NCBI GenBank assembly: GCA_039654915.1
Contig: CM077596.1
Span: 53,876,501-53,940,500 of the forward strand
Source: Aquilaria yunnanensis
Lineage: Eukaryota > Streptophyta > Magnoliopsida > Malvales > Thymelaeaceae
DNA: 64,000 nt
Direction of reading: 5' to 3'
Made by a program: the position numbers and the translations under genes. Positions 12,452 through 21,311 of the stretch are shown here, piece after piece. The first letter of the stretch is position 1. Each line of letters starts with the position of its first letter. A model generated the notes under the pieces. It was not told the origin of the DNA and made no database searches. It was given only the letters and a program-made list of their open reading frames with translations.

Positions 12452-12463
12452 ACTCTGATACCA
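12452..12463 (-). other. Primer binding site of element H (initiator Met tRNA type)
   Basis: The minus strand reads TGGTATCAGAGT, one base from the standard TGGTATCAGAGC complement of initiator Met tRNA. It lies 3 bp inside an LTR whose plus-strand edge is TGACATAAAC at 12467. This fixes H's orientation as minus and marks the start of its 5' LTR. Confidence 0.75.
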
Positions 12464-12466
12464 ACT

Positions 12467-12731
12467 TGACATAAACACCCAACAGCTATACTTATCCACA
12501 AGTGAGTCATAAGGCAATGACTACCACTTGGGTTTAGTAGGTAGGTCTCTCTAAGAGCAATAGGGCATAGCAAGGTGAGACAAATTATGGGGCTAGAAAT
12601 AAAATCAACTATCTAACCTTAATTCTAGTATAAATCCCTCAAATATATATAGTTTAGCTAGTTTTAGAATTGATACCAATATTGCTCAAATGAATGGAAG
12701 TCAGACTTGAGTTAAGCATAGGAAATATTGG
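12467..12731 (-). repeat. Element H 5' LTR, first segment
   Basis: The LTR edge next to the primer site reads TGACATAAAC on the plus strand (TGTCA at its minus-strand end). It is split at 12731 by element B. The last five bases, ATTGG (12727-12731), are duplicated at 44915-44919, after which the LTR continues. No coding signal was seen. Confidence 0.65.
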
Positions 12732-13196
12732 TGATAGCCGAAGGGCTATCGCCTCTATCTGACCCGAACTCGGAGCGTCAGGGAACGCAAGGATACTATT
12801 AGCCCCCCCGAGGTACTAAACAGATCGCCTTCGGAGATGGAGAATCAGCTATTGCAAGCTGAAGAGGATCTCCCCGAAGGCGGAACCTTGAATCAGGGAA
12901 CTCCCCGAATTACGGGCACATTTCCCGAAGGGGCACCGTTCGCGTCAGAGGGTGACCTCGTCCAGGGACTTCGGGAGTACGGTATGAGCATTTAAGGAGC
13001 CTCTGACATGCCGCCCACAGACGCTACATGTCACCTCAAACGGCGATTTGACACGCCAACGTCGTCCAGGTCTTGTCACGACCTATCTCGGTTCAAGACT
13101 CAAGGAGCCTGTCACCGGCTACTCGCCCCTTACGCCCAGAAACTCAGAGAACATCCGATCGAATACGTGTCGTCATCTGAACGGGCTGGGCTTCTC

Positions 13197-13204
13197 TATA
13201 AATA
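13197..13204 (+). promoter_or_regulatory. TATA box of element B LTR
   Basis: TATAAATA, 124 bp before the conserved leader hairpin. The 3' LTR has the same box near 44631. C has TATAAATA at the equivalent place (15010-15017). Confidence 0.7.
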
Positions 13205-13320
13205 CCAGGGAACAGACCCTGGCAAACGGTTCGACTCCTCCTCCTCGAGAAAATACAGGCAAGCCCACTAAAAACTCTAGTGCTTCCCCCTTACCTTCTC
13301 AGGAAACTGACTTGGGCGTC

Positions 13321-13357
13321 GGAGGCTCCTCCCCGGAAAAGCACCCCGGGGACCTCC
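13321..13357 (+). promoter_or_regulatory. Conserved bulged hairpin in LTR leader of element B
   Basis: GGAGG, bulge CTCC, TCCCCGG, 9-nt loop AAAAGCACC, CCGGGGA, CCTCC: stem bases are identical to A and C. It lies 92 nt upstream of the gag ATG at 13449. The 3' LTR copy has one stem change (CCCCAG). Confidence 0.7.
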
Positions 13358-13468
13358 TAACCCACTTCTCTGAGCCTTTTAGGCACATTCCCCTGGGAAA
13401 CCTCAACTCCAGACGCTCTCCCTCACAGGAAGTCCTCCCGGAAGTCACCATGCCTTCCATTGAAGACC

Positions 13469-13622
13469 CTCGGGGCACGGCTCGCGGGACAAGCGGGGTC
13501 AATATGACCCAAAATCATACACAGAAGATGAGTCTTCAACAGAAAACATGCCCCTTGGGGCACGGCTCGCGGGACAAGCGGGGTCAAGATGACCCAAAAT
13601 CTGACACAGAAGGGGCCAGTCA
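13469..13622 (+). repeat. 85-bp tandem duplication at the deleted LTR/gag junction of B
   Basis: A block starting CTCGGGGCACGGCTCGCGGG at 13469 is repeated from 13554 (CTTGGGGCACGG...), 85 bp apart, with similarity over about 66 bp. The second copy is continuous with gag. The first abuts the truncated LTR, so duplication and deletion may come from the same repair event. Confidence 0.75.
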
Positions 13623-14329
13623 CCTGAGGCGAGGTCCCCATCCCCTCAGCGCCGAACTCACTCTCCAAAGAGGCACCGACAATCTCCCCTACCAGAAGAA
13701 GAACCTAGCGCCACGATCCTTATGGAGAAGATATTGGCGAGGTTGGACAGAGTGGAGAAACAAGTGGCCCGCAAACCCGTCTGGGCTAGGCTGTCTGGAA
13801 CCTTTTGTGGGGATGAGTCCCCATTCACCCAAGATGTAGTTGAGGCAGCCATGCCAGGTGATTTCAGAGTACCTCGGCTGGAAACTTATGATGCCCGTAC
13901 TGATCCACAGGTCCATCTTACCAAGTACAGACGCAGCATGATGATGCACGGTGCCGACGACACTACCCTGTGCAAATGCTTCGAGGTCACTCTCACTGGG
14001 CCAGCAACAGCCTGGTATAATTCATTGGCCCTAGGAACCATCACGGAGTTCCAGGAGTTATCCACAGCCTTCACGCAGCAGTTTATTGAAAGTCGGCCAA
14101 TGGCGAAGATGCCGGTTCAGATGTTCGACATAGCGCAAAGAATTGGAGAGACCATCCGCGACTATGTCGAGAGATTTAACAGAGAGGCCTTGAGTGTCCC
14201 AGACTTTCGGCCCGAAGTACGCATCCTCGCGATGACACGGGGCCTTCGGAGGGACTCGCAGCTGTTTTACGAATTCTCCAAACACCCCCTGGACACGCTC
14301 GGTGAATTTTACCGAAGGGCCGAACAGCA
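13545..14329 (+). pseudogene. Element B gag, 5' part
   Basis: Homologous to Gag of A and C: EKILARLDRVEKQVARKPVWARL, then YDARTDPQVHLTKYRRS and REALSVPDFRPEVRILAMTRGL, up to FYRRAEQH at 14329, where C is inserted. Stops occur near 13590 and 13602 in the Arg/Ser-rich N-terminal part. The rest of gag resumes at 36290 after the CAGCA duplication. The N-terminal third is deleted. Confidence 0.85.
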
Positions 14330-15302
14330 TGATAGCCAAAGGCTATTGCCTCCTCGGTAGTAACTCCCTGCCAGAATATTGGCCGAGGAGTCTGACGTCA
14401 CCCAAGAGAGGATCTTTTTACTGACCTCGGAAGGTGCGAAGTCAAACACTATGAGCTCGAGACTTCGGTTAGCTCGTCAGGAATTCCGAGGATAACACCG
14501 TCTCCATCGAGGGGCCAAACTGACCGTCTTCGGGTAAGAAAGCCATCTCTCTGAAGCAAGGAAGAATCTCCCTGAAGGCAGAAGCCCAGAAGAGGATCTT
14601 CCCCGAGCAAGAAACACCTGAACAAGGGAATCACCGGACTATGGGTGTAAGTCCCGAAGGGGGTGTTCATCAAGGGAACTCCCAGAACTATGGGATAGAT
14701 CCCGAAGGAGGTGCTCACACCGAAAGACGGATAAAATCCAAAGAGGGTGCACGCACCGAAGGGCGACCTCGCCCAGGGGACCTCGGGAGTACGATATGAG
14801 CATTTAAGGAGCCTCTAACATGTCGCCCACAAGCCCTACACGTCACATCAGAACAGCGAACTGACACGCCGCAGTTGCCCCAGTCCTGACACAATCTGTC
14901 CGGGTCCAGGGCTAAAGGAGGCTGCAAACGGCTGCCTGTCCCCTAGGTCCAAAAGTACAGATCAAATCCGACCGAACACGTGTCATGATCTGAACGGACC
15001 AGCTACTCCTATAAATACTAGGAAATGGGACTGGGCAAAGGATGGGGCATTTTCCTCCCTCTGAGAAAACACAAAACAGGCAAGACACTTGATCCCTTAG
15101 TGTTCTTCCTCCACTTTCACTCAGAAAACTGACTTGGGCGTCGGAGGGTCCTCCCCGGAAAAGCAAACCGGGGACCTCCTAACCTCTTCTTTGAGCTTTT
15201 CAGGCACACACAGCTGGGAAACCAGAGCTCCAGGCGCTCGCCTCTTCAGGAAGTCTCTCCACCTGTCAGCATGACAGCAAACGAAAATGCTTTGGGGCAT
15301 CA
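14330..15302 (+). repeat. 5' LTR of element C
   Basis: 973 bp, partner of 35317-36289. TATAAATA lies at 15010-15017, the leader hairpin at 15143-15179 and the gag ATG at 15271-15273, 30 bp before the LTR end. The upstream half holds degenerate direct repeats built around CCCGAAGG(G/A)GGTG. Confidence 0.95.
15143..15179 (+). promoter_or_regulatory. Conserved bulged hairpin in LTR leader of element C
   Basis: GGAGG, bulge GTCC, TCCCCGG, 9-nt loop AAAAGCAAA, CCGGGGA, CCTCC. It lies 92 nt before the gag ATG and about 133 bp after the TATA box. The 3' LTR copy has TCGGGG in one arm. Confidence 0.7.
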
Positions 15303-18300
15303 TTCGGCGCCGTCTGTGGGAACCTACTCCCAGGTAGCTGTTGTCGAAACTCGGCGTTCGAAGGACAAAGGACTCCCGAAGTCCCCGTCCGCGCCTGAGA
15401 CCCAACCAGCTACCGAACAAAGTCCCCCAGAGACTTCCTTGCCTGAAGAGGAACGCCCTCTTGTCATCACCATGGGTTTTTTACGAGACTTTCAGAGGTC
15501 TGTTGTGGCTGAAATGACGCAACAAATAGACTGAAGGTGGCCGCAACCAGCCCAGGCACAAAAACCCACTTCGCCAGCACGACCTCGGGAGAAAAGCCCG
15601 AGGGCAACCCATCATGGCTCGGGAAGTGGGGAGCCACGGGAAGAGTCCTCGACAGATAACTTGCCCCTCGGAGCACGGCTGGCGGAAAGAGCGAGGTCTG
15701 AACGACCCAAAGTCCCGTCCAGAAGAAGTTTATCGCCAGAGGCAAGGTCCCCCTCACCTCGGTACCGAAGTCGCTCCCCGAAGAGACGGCAACAGTCCTT
15801 TTACCCAAGAACCTCCAAGCACCAGGAAGAGGAGCCCAGTGCTACGCTCCTCCTGGAGAAAGTCTTGGCAAGACTGGAGAGAGTGGAACAGCAGGTGGCA
15901 CGCAAGCCTGTTTGGGCCAGGCTAACTGAAACCGTCTCTGGAGATGAAACTCCTTTCGCCCGAACAGTGGTCGATTCGGCCATGCCAAGTGACTTCAGGC
16001 TACCTCGGCTAGAGACCTATGAGGGTCGGACTGATCCCCAGGCCCACCTAACAAAGTACAAACGCAGCATGGTGCTACACGGGGCTGATGATGCTACACT
16101 CTGCAAGTGCTTTGAAGTCACCCTCATAGGACCAGCAACTGCCTGGTACAATTCCCTGCCTCCCGGAAACATCAGGGGGTTCCAGGAGCTGTCCACAGCG
16201 TTCACCCAACAGTTCATTGGGAGCAAGCCGACGGCGAAGATGCCCGTCCAGATGTTTGACGTAGCACAAAGAAACGGGGAGACCATCCGTGACTATGTCG
16301 AGAGGTTCAACAGAGAGGCCCTCAGTGTTCCGGACTTTTGTCCCGAAATCCGCATCCTCGCCATGACGAGGGGCCTCCGGAGGGATTCGCACTTGTTTTA
16401 TGAATTCTCCAAAGATCCCCCGGACACGCTGGGAGAATTCTACCGAAGGGCTGAACAACATATGACAGCCGAAGAGCTGAGAATGACTGGACCGAAGGTT
16501 GACCATATTCACGCTCGTGGCGAAAGGTCCAGCCAGCAAGCCCGGTGTCCAACGGAACATTTAGGCCGACCTTGGAGAATGCGAGTAGGAGGAAGGAAGC
16601 CCCAAAACTTTACACCTCTGAGCACCACGAGGGCTAACGTCCTCATGGCGTTGGAAAAACAGGGGGCTCAAATCCAACGACCGAGGGGCATGACTGTTGA
16701 CAACAGAAGGAACATGAAGAAGTTCTGTCAGTTCCACCGTGATCACGGTCATGACATCGAAGACTGCTTTCAGTTGAAAAAGTACATTGAATCACTGATA
16801 AAGCAGGGCCAGCTTCGGCGTTATTTGAGAATGCCTTCCCCGAAGGGGAAAAAAGAGGAAGAAGGAAAGCCCGATGACGAGGATTACGATTCAGACAGGC
16901 GAAGGAACCGAAGTCCGAGAATGCGTCCTCCACCTTCAGCAGGAGTAATACAGATGATCACAACCGGACTTCCATCCTCGGAAAGAAAAAGAAGGGCCAG
17001 AGAGATAGCGATGATGGAATATCAGAGCCCAACGAAAAAATTGGCTCGCGAGGATGGCTCCACCATCGTATTTCCCCATGACGATCCATTGCTGATAATG
17101 GCGAGGATAGGAAACTGGGACGTCAAGAGGGTACTGCTGGACGATGGGTCAAACGCAGATGTCTTGTTCTCACATTTGCTGCCAAGCTTGGGCGTATCCA
17201 GGAGTGACCTCAAGGCTGTTACTTCACCCACGTTCGGTGTAGGACCATCTGAGCTACCTGTCCTCGGGTGGATCGACCTCCCCTTGATGATGAAAGGAAC
17301 TTCTGAGAAAGGAACTGCTGAGTTGTTCGCCTCTACCATGGCAAGATTCATAGTCATGGACGTTCCTTCGTCATACAACGCCATCCTCGGCAGACAGACA
17401 CAGGGAAATTTGCACATTCGCCCTGATGTAAAGTACTTGACCGTCACCTTCGCCACCAAAGAAGGAGACGCAAAGATCTTCATTGATCAAGGCGAGGTGA
17501 GAAAGGTGTTCGTCAGAGCACGAAAGGCTCCAGCAAGCAACTTAGCACATGCTGTAGAAGCAAAAGAGCTGGAAAGGGGCGAGGCAAAAGATCCCACAAA
17601 AGCAGAAACAGAAGAAGTAGAGCTTGTCCTAGGCCATAGTACCCGAATAGGGAAAAGCATGGCCGAAGGAGACAAGGAAAAACTTGTATCTTTTCTGCTT
17701 GCAAATAAAGATCTGTTCGCCTACTCGCCGAAGGACATGCCAGGGGTAAACCCTCGCGTAATCCAGCATAGCCTCAAAGCGAGTCCGGAAGTAAAACCTG
17801 TCCGGCAAAAGAAACGGAGCATCTCAGCTCACAAAAGTGACTTCGTCAAGACCGAAGTCCAGCGTCTGATAGACGCTAGCGTTATCCGGGAGGTAAACTA
17901 CCCCGAATGGTTGAGCAACGTGGTAATTGCCACAAAAGAAGGAAGTAGTAAGCTCCGGATGTGCATCGACTTCAGAAATTTGAACGATGCTTGCCCGGAA
18001 GATTCATATCCTCTTCCGCCAATAGACCAACTGGTAGACTCAACTGCCGAGTACGGGCTCCTAAGTTTCCTGGATGCTTTCAGTCGCTACCATCAGATAA
18101 GGATGGACCCCGAAGATGAAGAGAAGACTGCCTTCATCACCGAGGGAGGAACATATTGCTATATTAGGATGCCCTTCGGGCTCAAGAATGCAGGAGCCAC
18201 CTACCAGAGGCTGATGAACAAGGTCTTCAAAGACCAAATGAGGAGGAACATGGAGGTGTATGTTGATGATATGATAGTCAAAAGCAAACTGCCTGGCTAC

Positions 18301-20798
18301 CACGTTGCAGATTTAGAGGAAACCTTCCAAAAACTCAGAGCCTTCGGGATCCGCCTTAATCCTGAGAAATGCATCTTCGGGGTGACCTCGGGAAAGTTCC
18401 TTGGGTACATGGTATCCGAAAGAGGCATCGATGCTAACCCCGAGAAGATTAAGGCTCTGCTTGAATTCCGAACTCCTGCCACAGTCAAAGACGTGCAAAG
18501 ACTCACCGGAAGAATAACCTCTCTGAGCAGGTTTATTTCCAGGTACGGAGATAGGTGTTGACCCTTCTTCAAAGTCCTCACAAAGGCAGTAAAGATGGAA
18601 GGCGACCTCGGAAGGAATGGTCATCCTTGGGATGAAGATTTCCAAAAAGCCTGGGAAGAACTCAAAGTCTACTTGGCCAGCCTGCCGACTCTGCGGCAAC
18701 CTCGAGAGGGAAAGCCCCTCGTATTATACCTCCCCGTCACAAAAAAAGCTGTGAGCTCGGTCCTCGTGAAAGAAGAAGGGCCAAAACAATGGCCGGTCTA
18801 CTATGTCAGCAAGTCCCTGCATGGCGCCGAAGTCAGGTACCCTTTGCTTCAAAAAGCTATATATGCCTTAGTGCTTGCAGGGAGAAGGCTGCGGCCATAC
18901 TTTCAGGCTCACCCCATTATCGTCCGAAGTACCCTGCCTCTACGGGATGTTATGAGGAAAGTTGATCACTCGGGAAGGCTTTCCAAGTGGTGTATAGAGC
19001 TTGGCGAACACGACATCACGTATGAACCCCGAAAAGCTATAAAAGCTCAAGCTTTGGCAGACTTCATCGCCGAAGTACCAATCACCGAGGAGGGACATTC
19101 GTTTTCGGCGAAGACGAGCCAGAATGGACGTTATATGTTGACGGGGCCTCAGGATCCGAACACCAGGGAGCTGGAGTGATTATCAGAGTCCCCGAAGGCC
19201 TAGAAGTAATGAAGGCCATCAAGTTCAGTTTCAACGCCACCAACAATATGGCCGAGTATGAGGCCCTCATAGCAGGATTACGCCTAGCCAGAAAAATTGG
19301 CGTGAGAAACTTGAAAGCCCATAGTGATTCCCAGCTGGTTGTCCGGCAAATGGCAGGGGACTATGGCGCGAAAGACCCGACCTTGGCGAAATACCATGAG
19401 TTGGTAACAAAGCTTATTCGGGAGTTCGACGTCGTGAAAATCGAGAACGTACCCCGACGAGAAAATGCTGAGGCAGACTGTTTGGCGAAGTCCAAAACTT
19501 GCACCGAAGTGCTAAGCCACCCCAGCATCGTGGTGTTAAGCATAGAGACCTCGGGGAAAGGATGGAAAGAACCAATCAAAATGTATCTCGCAACCAACAC
19601 ACTCCCCGAAGACCCCAGCGAAGCCGCAAAAGTGCGAAGGCGCTCCGGACGTTTCTTCTTAATTGGAGAAGAACTATATCGGCAAGGATATGCGAATCCA
19701 CTACAGAGGTGTGTTAGTGAAGAGGATACTGAAATGATCCTCGAAGAAGTTCACGAAGGTGCCTGTGGTTCGCACATCGGAACCGACGCCCTGGCAGCAG
19801 TGATACTTCGCGAAGGATACTTCTAGCCTACCCTGAGAAAGGACGCTAAGTAGTTCGTCCGGAAATGTGGTAGTTGCCAGAGACATGCGAACTTCCAAAG
19901 AACACCCTCGGAGTTCGTGACTTCGGCAGACTATCCTTGGCCCTTCACAGTTTGGGGCATAGATCTCATTGGGCCACTCCCAACGGCACCTGGAGGCGTA
20001 AAGTTCTGCGTAGTAGCAGTAGACTATTTCTCTAAATGGGTCGAGGCAGAACCTTTGACAACTATCTCGGCAAAAGAAGTGCAGAAGTTGGTATGGAAAA
20101 ACATCATATGCAGATTTGGCATACTGAGGGTACTCGTAGCGGACAATGGATCCCAGTTCATAGACAAAGGATTCCAAGAGTTCATTAGCGACCTCGGGAC
20201 AAAAATGCACTTCACCCCAGTAGCTCACCCCCAGAGTAATGGGCAGGTGGAAGTATCTAACAGGACCATAAAAGATGGTCTGAAAAAGAGACTGAGGGAA
20301 GCAAAAGGGAAATGGCCAGGAGAACTCCAAAGCGTGTTCTGGAGTTACCGAACAACACCCCGAAGAGCCACAGGGGAAACACCCTTTTCACTCGTCTTCG
20401 GTACAGAGGCCATCATCCCTGTCGAGGTAGTACAACCGTCAATACGAGTCCAAGTGTTCGATGAAAAAGGAAATGACCTCGGCCTGAGAACCAAGCTCGA
20501 CCTCGTCGGCGAACAGAGAGAAGTAGCCGAGCTGAGAAGAAAAGCTTTCCAACAAAGAGTAGCGGCAGCCATAAACCTACGCGCCAGGCCAAAGGGAATA
20601 AAGTAGGGAGACCTCGTTCTCCGAAAGGCTGAATTTGCACCCCGAAAGCCGTCCCACGGGGTACTTCACACAAATTGGGAAGGACCCTACCTGGTACTTG
20701 CCGAAGTACAAAAAGGAGTTTATAAGCTCGGCGATGCCGAAGGCATAGAATTAAAAAACACTTGGCACTCAGAGGCCTTGAAAAAATTCTATGCCTAA
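15271..20798 (+). pseudogene. Gag-pol polyprotein of element C (Tat type, dual RNase H), decayed
   Basis: The frame starts at an ATG in the LTR (M-T-A-N-E-N-A-L-G-H-H), passes through the primer site (S-A-P-S-V-G) and continues in one frame through gag and pol. Breaks: stop at 15532, TGA at 18559 (CGA in B), a frameshift near 19100, TAG at 19824 (TGG in B), TAG about 19851 (CAG in B) and TAG at 20604. Recognisable parts: Gag with CQFHRDHGHDIEDCF, protease VLLDDGSNADVLF near 17130-17170, RT with YVDD near 18260, RNase H, second RNase H with DGAS and NNMAEYEAL, integrase with GIDLIGPL, ADNGSQF and QSNGQVEVSNR (D, D, E all kept) and a WEGPYLVL C-terminal module. The usual RT-region FSGYHQ reads FSRYHQ. 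Confidence 0.92.
15305..15322 (+). other. Primer binding site of element C
   Basis: CGGCGCCGTCTGTGGGAA begins two bases after the LTR and matches the site of A except for the first base. B's equivalent is deleted. Confidence 0.8.
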
Positions 20799-20912
20799 AA
20801 AGTTTGGTGGGAAAGTTGTATTACACAAGTTGGAAAAATTTGTCTAAGTAAAAAGTTCTGAAGAAGTACAAAACAAGAGTCTCACGAAAGCAATCGCCGA
20901 GGAAAGCAAAAG

Positions 20913-21180
20913 TAAGTTTTTCCAAAGTCTCTTGAGCGAATATGTTCGGGACAAAGGAAAGCAAAAGTAAGGTTTTCCGAAATCTCTTGAGCGAATATGT
21001 TCGGGACAAAGGAAAGCAAGAGTATGGTTTTCCGAAGTCTCTTGAGCGAATATGTTCGGGACAAAGGAAAGCAAGAGTATGGTTTTCCAAAGTCTCTTGA
21101 GCAAATATGTTTGGGACAAAGGAAAGCAAAAGTATGGTTTTCCGAAGTCTCTCGAGCGAATTATGTTCGGGACAGTGGGA
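20913..21180 (+). repeat. 55-bp tandem array in 3' untranslated region of element C
   Basis: About five units. The anchor TATGTTCGGGAC recurs at 20941, 20996, 21051, 21106 and 21162, a period of 55 bp (last step 56). Units read TTTTCCGAAGTCTCTTGAGCG followed by the anchor and GGAAAGCAAGAGTATGG. B has two diverged, non-tandem copies in the same gap (about 40740-40780 and 40879-40920), so the array arose by expansion within the element. Antisense open frames across it are period artefacts. Confidence 0.92.
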
Positions 21181-21311
21181 AACAAAGGAATCTGGCAAAA
21201 ATACTTAGCCAAATTTTTATCTATTGAGCCAAAGAGTGCTTACAGGGAAGAATGTTGCTGAAAGACTACAAAAAAGAAGAAGAAAATGAAGACAAAAGGC
21301 CCTAGTACAAA

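Larger units (their letters stand above)
12732..13466 (+). repeat. 5' LTR of element B, 3' end deleted
   Basis: Similarity to 44166-44899 runs to 13466 and then stops: about 15 bp of LTR, the primer site and several hundred bases of gag are missing. It contains a TATAAATA box at 13197-13204 and the gag start ATG (13449) in the sequence shared with the other LTR. Long open stretches here (13008-13839) are LTR sequence, not genes. Confidence 0.92.

Noticed and set aside
12452..12463. tRNA genes at GGTATCAGAG-like sites (also 33540, 47448)
   Set aside because: Only the 12-18-base primer complements are present next to LTRs; no cloverleaf or A/B boxes.
13008..13839. 263-codon ORF starting in B's LTR
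   Set aside because: It is LTR sequence joined to an out-of-frame gag fragment by the local deletion; the real Gag frame is different.
20913..21180. Possible CRISPR-like array
   Set aside because: Units are contiguous 55-bp tandem repeats without distinct spacers, in a plant retrotransposon.
20821..21261. Overlapping antisense and sense ORFs of 60-125 codons rich in repeated motifs such as FVPNIFAQ
   Set aside because: They are read through the 55-bp array. Because 55 is not a multiple of three, the same DNA gives the same peptides in different frames; this is a period artefact, not a repeat protein.
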